Assembly (NCBI GenBank): GCA_963789555.1
Contig: CAWBKY010000007.1
Span: 186,001-250,000, forward strand
Reading direction: 5' to 3'
Origin: JACXTP01 sp963789555
GTDB lineage: Archaea > Thermoplasmatota > Thermoplasmata > Methanomassiliicoccales > UBA472
Length of the DNA stretch: 64,000 nt
Made by a program: the position numbers and the translations under genes. Below the pieces are notes generated by a model, which ran no database searches, was not told where the DNA came from, and saw only the letters and a program-made list of their open reading frames with translations. Positions 8,373 to 18,484 of the stretch are shown piece after piece; positions within the stretch are counted from its first letter, which is position 1, and every line of letters starts with the position of its first letter.

Positions 8373-9497
8373 ATGAGCTTCCTAGGAGTAGACTCACTGT
8401 ACGAGGGGTTCCAACAACTGGTCTCCTGGCTGATGTGGCTGATTGGTGACTGGTTCTGGGCCGGCGTCGTCCTCGACGGCAACGAGGACAGCTGGTGGTA
8501 TTGGGTGACCGAATTCCTCACCGACAACCAGACGGTCTTGTTCTTCACCATTCTCTTAGTGTGCGTCACCGTCTTCATCGGAGGGTTCCTGGCCGGACTG
8601 TGGGTCATATGGATCGAGAGGAAGGTACTGGGTCGCATGATGGACAGGCGCGGTACTCAGGTCGGATGGCTCGGCGGGTTCCAGAACTTCGCCGACGGCA
8701 TCAAGACCTTGCTTAAGGAGATCATAATACCCAGGGACTCGGACAAGAAGCTGTACACATATGCGGTCGTAATGATCCTGGCCACTTCCGTAATGCTCCT
8801 CGGTCTTATACCCTGGAGCGAGTTCTGGTACGCGGTCAATGTCCCGCTTGCCCTGCTATTGGGGTTGGCGGTCTTCAGCCTCGCCCCCTTCGCCATCCTC
8901 ATCGGTGGCTGGTCCTCCAACAACAAGTACACCGTCATCGGCGGTATGCGTGGCGCCGCACAATTGATCGCATACGAGGTACCACTGCTATTGGTGGTGG
9001 TGTCCATCGTCATCATGGTGGGCAGCCTCAACTTCAATGACATCGTCACCTGGCAGATAGAGAATGTTTGGCTCATCGCACCGCTCATCCTGGGATGCAT
9101 CACGTTCTTCGTGGCCGGGTTGGCCGAGGTGGAGAGGGTCCCCTTCGACCTGCCGGAGGCCGAGGCCGAGCTGGTAGAGGGCTGGCAGACCGAGTACGGC
9201 GGATTCCGCTGGGGTCTGATCATGCTCTGCGACTATGTTCGCGCATATATCGTCGCCCTTCTCATCACCGTGCTGTTCCTAGGCGGATGGGCTGGGCCGG
9301 AGCCGGTGCCACCGGAGGTCTGGACACTGATAAAGACCTTCTTGGTCTTCTTCATCATGGTCTGGGTCCGCGCGGCCATGGTCCGTATCAGGACCGACCA
9401 GATACTGAAGATCGGCTGGAGGCGCCTCATGCCCCTGGCCTTCATCAACCTGGTCATCGTCGTGTTGATCAAATATTACAACATTGGGTGGTGGTAA
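8373..9497 (+). CDS. fpoH: Fpo/NDH-1 subunit H
   Basis: Membrane subunit at the interface with the peripheral arm. About eight to nine hydrophobic segments; the signature loop GLAEVERVPFDLPEAEAELVEG and the earlier WIERKVLGRMMDRRG are present. 374 aa. It has a slightly long amphipathic N-terminal stretch (two tryptophan-rich helices) before the first conserved segment. Confidence 0.94.
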   Translation: MSFLGVDSLYEGFQQLVSWLMWLIGDWFWAGVVLDGNEDSWWYWVTEFLTDNQTVLFFTILLVCVTVFIGGFLAGLWVIWIERKVLGRMMDRRGTQVGWLGGFQNFADGIKTLLKEIIIPRDSDKKLYTYAVVMILATSVMLLGLIPWSEFWYAVNVPLALLLGLAVFSLAPFAILIGGWSSNNKYTVIGGMRGAAQLIAYEVPLLLVVVSIVIMVGSLNFNDIVTWQIENVWLIAPLILGCITFFVAGLAEVERVPFDLPEAEAELVEGWQTEYGGFRWGLIMLCDYVRAYIVALLITVLFLGGWAGPEPVPPEVWTLIKTFLVFFIMVWVRAAMVRIRTDQILKIGWRRLMPLAFINLVIVVLIKYYNIGWW

Positions 9498-9498
9498 G

Positions 9499-10263
9499 TT
9501 GGCCGAGGCAGAGAAGAAGAAATCTACCTATCGTCGCCGAGATGACCTGAAACCCCGGGCCTACATCGCCGATCCGATGTACGTATGCATGCGCACATTC
9601 CTGCGCACCACCCTAAAGGGAAGGCCGAACACGATCCTCTACCCCTGGGAGAAGCTCCTCATGCCCGACTGCTTCCGCGGTCGCCCAGGAATAGTCCTGG
9701 AGAAGTGCATCGCCTGCGGCAAGTGCGTCAAGATATGTCCTAACAAATGCGTCGAGCTCGTCCCCATCGAGCACCCCACCCTCGGCAAGGTGGAGAGGCC
9801 CCAGATATTCGTAGGCCGCTGCATGATGTGCGGATATTGCGCCGAGGTCTGCCCGACCAGCGCCATGATAGTCACCCCCGAGTTCGAGCTGGCCTCTTAC
9901 GATCGGACCGAGCTGATGTTCGATCCGTTGAAGTTGCAGCACGAGCACAAGCCAGGCTACGAGGTGCACTCCCCCATGGTGGCGCCCTCTGCCCTGAAGG
10001 CAGGGAAGCCTGAGATGAAGGACATGCTGGACCCATCGGTCAAGGACACACCGGTCCTGGAACCGAAGAAGTGCATCTCCTGCTTCCGTTGCGAGAAGAC
10101 CTGCCCCACCGAGGCGGTCAAACTGATGGACACCGGGGAAGTGAACCCGAAGAACAACAAGCCGATCAAGAGGCCGGTGTTCAACTATGACAAGTGCGTC
10201 GCTTGCGAGCAGTGCGTGGACGTCTGTCCCAAGGACGCTTTGAAGATGAAGGAGGCGATGTAA
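9499..10263 (+). CDS. fpoI: Fpo/NDH-1 subunit I with an extra 2[4Fe-4S] domain
   Basis: Iron-sulfur subunit passing electrons towards subunit B. The usual pair of clusters is present (CIACGKCVKIC and CMMCGYCAEVC, about residues 70-115), but the protein continues with a second ferredoxin-like pair (CISCFRCEKTC and CVACEQCVDVC, about 190-240), making four CxxCxxCxxxC motifs in about 254 residues. Ordinary NuoI/FpoI proteins are about 130-180 residues with two. TTG 9499 is taken as the start behind GGGTGGTGG at the end of fpoH. No NuoEFG or FpoF gene is present, so the extension could be the electron-input site; that is inference. Confidence 0.9.
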   Translation: MAEAEKKKSTYRRRDDLKPRAYIADPMYVCMRTFLRTTLKGRPNTILYPWEKLLMPDCFRGRPGIVLEKCIACGKCVKICPNKCVELVPIEHPTLGKVERPQIFVGRCMMCGYCAEVCPTSAMIVTPEFELASYDRTELMFDPLKLQHEHKPGYEVHSPMVAPSALKAGKPEMKDMLDPSVKDTPVLEPKKCISCFRCEKTCPTEAVKLMDTGEVNPKNNKPIKRPVFNYDKCVACEQCVDVCPKDALKMKEAM

Positions 10264-10264
10264 A

Positions 10265-10537
10265 ATGGCTTTCGACCTTTCCCCGTATCTGTTCATGGTC
10301 TTCGCCGGTCTCACGATCGGTGCGGCCATCACCGTCCTGGTTACCAAGGAGATCGTGAGGGCGGCGTTCTTCCTCGCCTTCGCCTTCATCGGTGTGGGAA
10401 TAATCTATCTGTTCCTGAACGCGGAGTTCGTGGCACTGATCCAGATATTGGTCTATGTCGGTGCCATCAACGTCCTGATCCTGTTCGGAGTGATGCTCAC
10501 CAAACGCCGCCTCCTGGGAGGTGGTCAATGTGAGTAA
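10265..10537 (+). CDS. fpoJ: Fpo/NDH-1 subunit J, N-terminal half
   Basis: A 90-residue membrane protein with three helices, equivalent to the first half of NuoJ; VGAINVLILFGVMLT is the conserved third-helix motif containing the pi-bulge glycines. The second half of subunit J is encoded by the next gene. It overlaps that gene's GTG start by 8 nt. Confidence 0.88.
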   Translation: MAFDLSPYLFMVFAGLTIGAAITVLVTKEIVRAAFFLAFAFIGVGIIYLFLNAEFVALIQILVYVGAINVLILFGVMLTKRRLLGGGQCE

Positions 10538-10812
10538 CCCCCGCGAGAGGTTCTCAGTGAAGGACCGCAGCGTGGCCAACATAATCGTGGCCGTGGTCGC
10601 TATTGGCCCTCATGGTCGTCGTCTTCCTGGCGGTCGACGCCTGGTACGACGGCATGCTGGAGGGCACAATACCGATGTTCTCCATCCCCATCGAGGACAT
10701 CTCCGCCATCATATTCGAGCAGTGGGGGGCCCTGGTGATAATACTGGGGCTGGTACTATTCTCCGCCATGATCGGCGGGGTCTTCATCGCACAGGAGGAG
10801 GATGAGGAATGA
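10530..10812 (+). CDS. Fpo/NDH-1 subunit J, C-terminal half (frameshifted)
   Basis: The second half of a split subunit J. It starts at GTG 10530 behind GGAGGTGG, reads SNPRERFSVKDRSVANIIVAVVA, shifts frame by one base near 10600, and continues LALMVVVFLAVDAWYDGM...GALVIILGLVLFSAMIGGVFIA to a TGA at 10812. Two predicted helices. A split J also occurs in Methanosarcina fpo operons (recalled), so the gene division is probably real while the internal frameshift is probably an indel. Confidence 0.75.
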
Positions 10813-11131
10813 GCGTTGAGTTCACAACTGGCATACCGTTATCTTGGTTCCTATTGGTCTCGGCCACCCTGTTCACCATCGGTGTCATCGGCATACTGGT
10901 CAAGAGGAACGCCATCGTCATCCTGATGTCGATCGAGCTCATGCTGAACGCCGCCAACATCAACTTCGTGGCGTTCTCCGCCTACTACGACCTCCCATGG
11001 GGCAGGTGTTCGCGTTGTTCTCCATCGGTCTGGCGGCGGCAGAGGCCGCCATCGGCCTGGCGATACTGCTGAACCTGAACCGCTTGAAGGACACGGTCCA
11101 TGTGGACGACCTCAATATCATGAGGTGGTAA
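10809..11131 (+). CDS. fpoK: Fpo/NDH-1 subunit K (frameshifted)
   Basis: Three-helix proton-channel subunit (MrpC-like). The conserved Glu is in VILMSIELMLNAANINF (helix 2); the second Glu is in GLAAAEAAIGLAILL. After YYDLP one C appears missing from a CCC run (about 10997-10999), and the frame resumes MGQVFALFSIGLAAAE to 11131. It overlaps the preceding gene by four bases. Confidence 0.87.
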
Positions 11132-11132
11132 G

Positions 11133-13216
11133 ATGGATTACACCTGGCTGTTCCAGCTGGCATGGATCATCCCATTATTGCCCCTGATATCCTTCCTGAT
11201 CGTCGGGTTCCTGGGGGCGAAGTTCAGCGACAAGGGTGGCATGATCGCCATAGCCCTGGTCGGTGCGGCGATGGCCCTGTCCCTCGCCATCGCCTACGCC
11301 GCGCTCACGGGCGGGCTTCCTTCGCACGGCGCTGAGGGCGCCTACTACACCGATACCATCGAATGGGTGGTGCTGGGGAGCGGGTTCACCCTCTCCATCG
11401 GCATATTCATCGATACGCTTGACCGCGCTGATGTTGATCGTGGTCTCCTTCGTGGCCACGCTGGTCGTCATCTACTCGGTCGGTTACATGGGCGAGGAGG
11501 GCGACAGGCGCCGCCGCTACTTCACCGAGATATCCCTGTTCGTCGGCGTCATGCTCGGCCTGGTGTTGGCAAGCAGCTTCTCCCTGCTGTTCATATTCTG
11601 GGAGCTGGTCGGTCTCTGCTCCTACCTTCTGATCGGGTTCTGGTTCGAGAGGCCTTCGGCGGCCTCCGCGGCCAAGAAGGCCTTCTTGGTCACGAGGGTG
11701 GGCGACGTCATGTTCATGATCGGCCTGTTCATCCTCTTCAACCTCTTCGGAACCCTGAACTACGTCGAGATGTTCGACCCTGAGGTGCTGACCGAGGTCG
11801 ACCAGAGCCTGTTGACCTGGGGCTGCTTCTTCATGTTCGGGGGCGCCATCGGCAAGAGCGCTCAGTTCCCCTTGCACGACTGGTTGCCCGACGCCATGGA
11901 GGGTCCGACCACCGTCTCCGCTTTGATCCACGCCGCGACGATGGTCAAGGCCGGCGTCTACCTGGTGGCCAGGATGTTCCCGCTGTTGGTGCACTCCTAC
12001 GAATGGCTGCCATTGTTCATCGCGGTCATCGGGGTCGTCACCGCACTGATGGCCGCCACCATGGCCTTGAACTCGCCCAACATCAAGCGCGTCCTGGCCT
12101 ATTCCACCATCAGCCAATTGGGCTTGATGTTCCTCGGGCTCGGAACCGGTGCCTATCTGTTCGCGGTCGGCATCTATGAGGAGGGCAGCCTGGGCTACTC
12201 TGCCGCCATGTTCCACCTCATGAACCACGCCTTCTTCAAAGCCCTGCTCTTCCTTAGCGCCGGAGCGGTCATCCACTATCGTCCATACGGAGGAGATGTC
12301 CAAGATGGGCGGGCTGCGCAAGTACATGCCCATCACATCGATAGTGATGTTGCTGGGCGCGATATCGATCGCAGGCATACCGCCACTGAGCGGCTTCTGG
12401 TCCAAGGACGAGCTGTTGGCCGTGGTGGAGAGCGCCGGCTCAGAGAACTGGGTGTTCTACCTGCTCTATGCGATGGGCGTCTGTGCGGCCTTCATGACCG
12501 CCTTCTACATGTTCCGCATGTGGTTCAAGACCTTCACCGGTCCCGAGGGGGAGGCCACCAAGCATGCCGCGGCCCACCTGGCCCATGATGACCATGGGCA
12601 CAAGGAGAAGGAGCATCAGGCCAAGCCTGGCAAGATCAAGGAGCACACCCCCGCGGTCATGACCGTTCCGCTCATGTTGCTGGCGGTCCTTGCGGTGTTC
12701 TCCGGCATGGCGGCGCTGTTCTTCTTCGGCACGCCCTTCTACGGCATCATCTACTTCGAGGAGGCCATTACACGAGACCGGGATGGAGATCCTGGAGAAC
12801 GTGTTCACCGCCTGGACCACCTATCTGTCCATGGCGGTGGCGGTGGGCGGCATCGGCCTGGCCTACTTGGCCTTCTACAAGAAGAGCATCGACGTCGACG
12901 CCTTCGTGAGGAGGCCGGCCGTCAAACCCTTGTACAACATGCTCCTGGCCCGCTATGGTTTCACCAAGGGCTATGACTGGGTGGGGAGAAGGCAGTGTAC
13001 GGCTTCTCCCTGGTCCTGGACTGGTTCGACCTCCATGTCATCGATGGCATAGTGAACGGATTGGCACGTGGCACCGCCAAGGCGGGCCGCGGTCTGCGCA
13101 GGGTGCAGACCGGGTTCGTGCAGACCTACGCAGGGGTGGTGGTGGGCGGAGCGGTGCTGATGATGCTGCTCGGCTACTTCATACTGGTCCTGCTTGGAGT
13201 GGTCCAACCGTGGTGA
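11133..13216 (+). CDS. fpoL: Fpo/NDH-1 subunit L (four frameshifts)
   Basis: The largest antiporter-like proton-pumping subunit. Recognisable blocks in order: EISLFVGVMLGLVLASSF, FWELVGLCSYLLIGFW, PLHDWLPDAMEGPTTVSALIHAATMVKAGVYL (core Lys/His channel), NIKRVLAYSTISQLG, PPLSGFWSKDELL and a long amphipathic/transmembrane C-terminus ending near 13216. The frame changes near 11415, 12290, 12769 and 12981, the last at a GGGG run. Together they restore a continuous protein of about 690 aa, the usual NuoL size. All conserved residues survive, arguing for sequencing indels. Confidence 0.9.
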
Positions 13217-13226
13217 GGTGATTCAG

Positions 13227-14768
13227 ATGTTCGAAAACATACCGATACTGTCAATCCTGTTGGCCTTGCCCTTCATCGGCGCCCTGATCGCCTTCATGCT
13301 GAACAGCAACCCGAAGATGTCCAAGATCGTGGCGATGGTCTTCAGCGCCATCCCCTTGGCCTTGGCGTCCCTGATGATGATCGACATGGTGCAGCAGGGG
13401 TACGACTTCAGCACCTTCTCCTATCAGGAGAGCTACGTCTGGATCGAGCAGTTGGGCATATCCTTCACGCTCGGTGTCGACGGCATAAGCGCGCCCATGG
13501 TCTGGCTTACCACCTTGTCGGTCTTCCTGGCCATCATCTTCTCCTGGGACGTGGAGAAGCGCACCGCCTCCTACATGGCCTTGATGCTGATCCTCGAGGT
13601 CGGCGTCCTCGGGGTGTTCATGGCCCTGGACTACTTCCTGTTCTACGTGTTCTGGGAGATCGTCCTCATACCCATGTTCTTCCTGATCGCCATATGGGGA
13701 GGGCCGAGGCGCGACTACGCCTCCATCAAGTTCTTCATATACACGCACGTGGCGTCGCTCTTCATGCTGCTGGGCATATTCGCCCTGTACTTCGAGGCGG
13801 CGGGGGACCTGGGCTACTACACCTTCGACATGGCGGCCATCGCCACCGTCTCCGGTGATTTCGCCATCATGTTCCAAACACTGGTGTTCGGCCTGCTCTT
13901 CTTCGGCTTCATAGTGAAGATGCCCATGGTGCCGTTCCATACCTGGTTGCCCGACGCCCACGTCGAGGCCCCCACCGCTGGGTCGGTCCTTCTGGCCGGA
14001 CTCCTGCTGAAGATGGGCTCTTACGGTATCATCCGGATCGCTATGCCGACCCTGCCTGGCGCCTGGAACCTCGAGTTCGGTGCCTTGGAGAACAGCGTTT
14101 TCCCGGGATTAAGCGACTGGCAGATCGTCATGATCGTGCTCGGCGTCCTCTCCATGCTCTACGGCGCGGTGATGTGCATCGCGCAGAAGGACATCAAGAA
14201 GATGGTGGCCTATTCCTCCATCAGCCACATGGGCGGCGTCCTGCTGGCCTTCGCCACCTTCACCGAGATCGGTCTGGCCGCGGGCGTGTTCATGATGTTC
14301 GCCCATGGTCTGATCACGGCGGTCCTCTTCATGATGGCCGGCGTGATCCAGCACAAGACCGGCACCAGGATGATCCCGCGGCTGGGCGGACTGGCCGCCA
14401 AGATGCCGAAGGCCTCGGTGTTCATGATGATCGGCTTCATGGCCTCGCTCGGACTTCCTGGTCTGGTCGGTTTCATCGCCGAGTTCGGCATATTCACGGC
14501 GACGTACAACGCGTTCGGTTGGCTCCTGCTGGTCCCGATAATCAGCGTGGCATTGACCGCGGCCTATTACATCTGGGCGATGCAGCGCGTGCTGTTCGGC
14601 CCGGTGACCAAGGACATCGACCTGGAACATTTGCACGACGTCAGCTGGTACGAGGCGGCGCCGTTGGCCGCGTTCGTGGGCTTCATCGTGCTCTTCGGTC
14701 TCTGGCCCGCGTTGATATTGGATTACATCGTGCCTGCGGTGGGCAAGATCCTCGTGGGGGTGTTCTGA
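13227..14768 (+). CDS. fpoM: Fpo/NDH-1 subunit M
   Basis: Antiporter-like proton-pumping subunit, 513 aa and undisturbed. Key features are YFLFYVFWEIVLIPMFF (conserved Glu), MVPFHTWLPDAHVEAPTAGSVLLA and DIKKMVAYSSISHMG. The ATG at 13227 follows GAGGTG; an upstream in-frame ATG at 13194 would overlap fpoL's end. Confidence 0.94.
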   Translation: MFENIPILSILLALPFIGALIAFMLNSNPKMSKIVAMVFSAIPLALASLMMIDMVQQGYDFSTFSYQESYVWIEQLGISFTLGVDGISAPMVWLTTLSVFLAIIFSWDVEKRTASYMALMLILEVGVLGVFMALDYFLFYVFWEIVLIPMFFLIAIWGGPRRDYASIKFFIYTHVASLFMLLGIFALYFEAAGDLGYYTFDMAAIATVSGDFAIMFQTLVFGLLFFGFIVKMPMVPFHTWLPDAHVEAPTAGSVLLAGLLLKMGSYGIIRIAMPTLPGAWNLEFGALENSVFPGLSDWQIVMIVLGVLSMLYGAVMCIAQKDIKKMVAYSSISHMGGVLLAFATFTEIGLAAGVFMMFAHGLITAVLFMMAGVIQHKTGTRMIPRLGGLAAKMPKASVFMMIGFMASLGLPGLVGFIAEFGIFTATYNAFGWLLLVPIISVALTAAYYIWAMQRVLFGPVTKDIDLEHLHDVSWYEAAPLAAFVGFIVLFGLWPALILDYIVPAVGKILVGVF

Positions 14769-14769
14769 A

Positions 14770-16263
14770 ATGGTCGACACTGAATCATTGGTGGCCGTGC
14801 TGCCCGAGCTGCTGCTGGTCATGTTCGCTATCGTCATTCCGGCCATCGGGCTGGGCACCAAGGACTCCAGGATACTGGGCTTCACCGCCTTGGCCGGCAT
14901 AGCGCTGGCCGCGGTCGGACCGGCCCTGCAGATACTGGAGGACCGGAACGCGGTGTTCTTCCCGGCCGACAGCGGCCTCCTGGTCCTGGACCAGTTCTCC
15001 GCCCTGTTCATGCTCATATTCCTGAGCGTGGCCTTCTACGTGGTGCTGGCCTCGATATACTTCACCAAGGACGACAAGCACAAGCCCGAGTACTACTCGC
15101 TCATCCTGCTGGCGACCGCCGGTATGATGGTGGTGGCATCCGCCACCGACCTGTTCGTGCTCTTCGTCGGCATCGAACTGACCTCGCTGTCCTCCTACGC
15201 CCTGGTGGCCTTCCGCAAGAAGGACGTCAAGGGGGCCGAGGCGGCCACGAAATATTTCATCATCGGTGGGCTGTCCAGCGGCTTCGCCCTGTTCGGCATA
15301 TCGCTGATATTCGGGGTCACTGGGACCACGGACTTCACCCTGATGAACGAGTGGCTGATCGCCAACCCCTACCCCAATGACCTGGTGCCGGTGGTCTGGC
15401 TGGCCATGATAATGATCGTGGTGGGCTTCGGCTTCAAGATCGCCATGGTGCCCTTCCACATGTGGGCCCCGGACGTCTATGAGGGAGCGCCGACCACCAT
15501 CACCGCCATGCTGGCGGCCGGCTCGAAGAAGATGGGCTTCGTGGCGTTGTTCAAGCTGTTCTTCATCGGCCTCATCGCCATCAAGGCGGACTGGGAATTC
15601 CTCATCGCCATCATGGCCATACTGACCATGACGGTGGGCAACCTGATGGCCTTGAACCAGACCAACATCAAGCGCATGCTCGCCTACTCGAGCATCGCCC
15701 AGGCCGGTTACATCCTCATCGCCATCCCGGTGGCGACGGACTACGCCTTGGCAGGCGGCATATTCCAGATCCTGACCCACGCCTTCATGAAGGGCGGCGC
15801 GTTCATCGTCGTGGCGACATTGGCCACGGTGGCGGTGGGGGAGAGCATCAACTCCTACAAGGGCCTGGGCAAGCGCTCGCCGTTCCTGGCCTTGGCCATG
15901 ACCATATTCCTGTTCTCCTTGGCAGGCATACCGCCCCTGGCCGGTTTCGCCTCCAAGTTCTTCCTGTTCTGGGCCCCCATCCAGGCGGCCACGGACACGG
16001 GGCAGGATTGGTTGATATGGTTGTCAGTGGCAGGTATCATCAACAGCGCCATCTCCCTGTTCTACTACGTGCGCATCGTGAAGTACATGTATGTGGAGAA
16101 GGGAGAGTCGGAGGACAAGCTGGTGATCTCGAAGACCATGATGGCGGCGGTGGCGATATGCCTCATCCTCACGGTGGTCATCGGTATCTACCCCGGGCCG
16201 TTCTACGATGCCTGCTGGAACGCGGCGCAGACCCTGCTGTCCTACAGCGTGCCGTTGCCTTGA
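14770..16263 (+). CDS. fpoN: Fpo/NDH-1 subunit N
   Basis: Third antiporter-like subunit, 497 aa, about 14 helices. It contains LFVGIELTSLSSYALVAFR, MVPFHMWAPDVYEGAPTTITA and NIKRMLAYSSIAQAGY. It closes the operon; no fpoO or fpoF follows, and a T-rich region comes directly after the stop. Confidence 0.95.
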   Translation: MVDTESLVAVLPELLLVMFAIVIPAIGLGTKDSRILGFTALAGIALAAVGPALQILEDRNAVFFPADSGLLVLDQFSALFMLIFLSVAFYVVLASIYFTKDDKHKPEYYSLILLATAGMMVVASATDLFVLFVGIELTSLSSYALVAFRKKDVKGAEAATKYFIIGGLSSGFALFGISLIFGVTGTTDFTLMNEWLIANPYPNDLVPVVWLAMIMIVVGFGFKIAMVPFHMWAPDVYEGAPTTITAMLAAGSKKMGFVALFKLFFIGLIAIKADWEFLIAIMAILTMTVGNLMALNQTNIKRMLAYSSIAQAGYILIAIPVATDYALAGGIFQILTHAFMKGGAFIVVATLATVAVGESINSYKGLGKRSPFLALAMTIFLFSLAGIPPLAGFASKFFLFWAPIQAATDTGQDWLIWLSVAGIINSAISLFYYVRIVKYMYVEKGESEDKLVISKTMMAAVAICLILTVVIGIYPGPFYDACWNAAQTLLSYSVPLP

Positions 16264-16300
16264 AAACCCCTTAATCCAACCATTTTTCCTCATCTTTTTC
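16264..16300 (+). terminator. T-rich terminator region after fpoN
   Basis: Two T5 tracts (about 16282-16286 and 16293-16297) in a pyrimidine-rich stretch follow the fpoN stop without an evident hairpin. Archaeal RNA polymerase commonly terminates at such oligo-T tracts. Confidence 0.5.
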
Positions 16301-16374
16301 ATGTCTGAGGCGGACCCGCTGGCCAATCGAAAAATTCATCATGAAAAAATTCCGTCTGGGAATAAGCGTTAAGT

Positions 16375-17364
16375 ATGAATTTATCATATCATGCGGCGAT
16401 GGTTCCAACCTGGGATTCGGCCATCCGGCACGAGCTGGACCTGGTCGAGGAGGAGATGCGGGGGAGCGTTGTCTCCGAACAAGAGCTCCTCACCGAGATC
16501 TCCTTGTACGTCATCGGCTCCGGAGGCAAGCGCATCCGGCCGGCCATAGCCATCCTCGCTTTCAAGGCGTGCGGGGGCACGGACGTGCCAAAGGTGGTCA
16601 AGATCGCCTCGGCCTTCGAGATGATCCACGCCGCCACCCTGATACACGACGACATAAACGACCATGGCGACTACCGCCGCGGGCGCGTTGCCGCCTACAA
16701 GAAGTTCGGCACGCAGAAGGCCCTCATCGCCGGTGACTTCCTCTTCGTCAAGAGCTTCAAGATGGGGGGCACCTTCGACGAGCGCATCGTGGGCATGGTG
16801 GCCGATGCCTGCACCGCCATCGCGGAGAGCGAGATGCTGCAGAGCCTTTACGAGGGAGACGTCGACACCCCGGTGGACAGATACCTCAAGATCATAGAAG
16901 GGAAGACCGCCAAGCCCATCGAGGCAGGCGCTCGGGTCGGGGCCTATCTGGCCAAGGCCGACGAGGCCCGCATCGATCAGATGGGCGAGTACGGGCTGGC
17001 CATCGGCATGGCCTTCCAGATCATCGATGATATTTTGGACATCGTGGGCAACGAAAAGACCCTGGGCAAGCCCAGGGGAGTGGACTTCGTGGACGGTAAG
17101 CCGACGTTGCCATTGATATTCGCCATGGCCGATGCCAAGCACGGCCCGGAGATCAAGCGACTGTTCCTCAAGCCAGACAAGTCGCACCAGGACGCCGAGG
17201 AGGCACTGGCGCTTGTGGTCAGGACGGACGCCATCGCGCGGTCAAGGAGCATGGCCCGCCAGTTCACGGACAAGGCAAAAGCAGCGCTGAGCGAATTGCC
17301 TGATTCGGAGTACAAGGCCTCCATGATCAAGTTGGCTGACGCGCTGGCGGAGCGGGACACCTAA
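16375..17364 (+). CDS. Geranylgeranyl diphosphate synthase
   Basis: Trans-isoprenyl diphosphate synthase that makes the C20 precursor of archaeal lipids and possibly quinone tails. It has GSGGKRIRPAIAI, the first aspartate-rich motif HDDINDHGD (about residues 90-98), and the second motif IIDDILDIVGNEKTLGKP. 329 aa. An in-frame ATG at 16399 is an alternative start. The product chain length is not determinable from these motifs with certainty. Confidence 0.88.
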   Translation: MNLSYHAAMVPTWDSAIRHELDLVEEEMRGSVVSEQELLTEISLYVIGSGGKRIRPAIAILAFKACGGTDVPKVVKIASAFEMIHAATLIHDDINDHGDYRRGRVAAYKKFGTQKALIAGDFLFVKSFKMGGTFDERIVGMVADACTAIAESEMLQSLYEGDVDTPVDRYLKIIEGKTAKPIEAGARVGAYLAKADEARIDQMGEYGLAIGMAFQIIDDILDIVGNEKTLGKPRGVDFVDGKPTLPLIFAMADAKHGPEIKRLFLKPDKSHQDAEEALALVVRTDAIARSRSMARQFTDKAKAALSELPDSEYKASMIKLADALAERDT

Positions 17365-17385
17365 AGGTTCAGTTGGCGAGATGAG

Positions 17386-18478
17386 ATGACCGAGCGGATC
17401 AGGACGGACGTGGTGGTGGTCGGCGCTGGCCCGGCGGGCAGCACCGCCGCCGAGCATGCGGCCCTGGGTGGGTTGGAGGTCGTGATCTTGGAACGGCGCC
17501 CCGTGGTCGGCGAGCCCGTGAAATGCGGCGAGTTCATGCCCCACCTGGATGAGGTGCAGCGCATCTTCCCTGATGCCCTGGACCTCGCCCCCCTTTTCGA
17601 TGTCCCAGGCGACCTGCGCTCGCTGCAGACGGAGGTCATCCGGATCTACTCGCCTTCTCTGAGGCATTGGGACGTGCCCTTCGCAGGCTATACGACCGAC
17701 CGTAATCGCTTCGATCAGCACCTGGCCCGGCGCGCCGAGAAGGCCGGGGCGAGGATCATGCTCAACACCGTCTGCACGGGCGTGAAGGGCAACCTGGTGA
17801 TGGCGGACGGTCTGGAGGTCGAGGCCAAGGTCATAATCGGAGCGGACGGACCGCTTTCTCGTGTCGGCAAGGCGGTAGGCTTGGAAAGGTCCAAGGACCT
17901 CTGTCCCGCCGTGACGGTCCAGGTCAAGGGTGATTTCGAGCCGGTCCCGGAGATGTACTTCGGGACGGTCGCTCCGGGCGGCTACGCCTGGGTGATACCG
18001 AAGAAGGGAGTGGCCAACGTCGGCCTCGGCGTGGCGCCGCGCTTCGCCAAGGACACCGTAGGCGTCTATTTCGACCGCTTCCTGGAGATGAGGAAGTTAA
18101 AGACGGAAACATCCCCGACAGGCAAATTCGTGCCCATGTCCGGGCCCATCCCGAAGGCGGTCAAGGGACAGGTGCTTCTCGTCGGTGACGCCGCCGGCCA
18201 GGTGATGGCGGTGAACGGTGGCGGCATACCGATCGCCATGATCACCGGGCGCATCGCCGGTCGGGCCGCGGTGGCCAACATCAAGAGACGGCGCCCCTTT
18301 GGAGGACTACGAGCGCGCCTGCCGGGAGCAGGTCTACGGTCCCTTGAACACCGCGGTGCGCACGAAGTACCTGGCCAACCTATGCTTCGGAAGTCGGTGG
18401 CGCACCGAGACCGCGATGCGTGCTTTGGGCCAGCGCCGGATCAACAAGCTCATCCGCTGCAAACCGATATTGCCATGA
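17386..18478 (+). CDS. Geranylgeranyl reductase family FAD protein (frameshifted)
   Basis: Flavoprotein that saturates geranylgeranyl chains of archaeal lipids. It opens with the dinucleotide motif VVVVGAGPAGSTAAEHAAL, has the substrate-site motif PGGYAWVIPKKG, and VLLVGDAAGQVMAVNGGGI. Near 18284 the frame shifts by one base; the true C-terminus then reads DGAPLEDYERACREQVYG...KLIRCKPILP and ends at 18478. It lies 21 nt downstream of the GGPP synthase gene, so probably co-transcribed. Confidence 0.87.
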
Positions 18479-18484
18479 ACGGGC

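Noticed and set aside
10265..10812. Split subunit J as a sequencing artefact
   Set aside because: The second half has its own GGAGGTGG site and start codon, and a split J is recalled from Methanosarcina fpo operons; only the internal shift near 10600 looks like an error.
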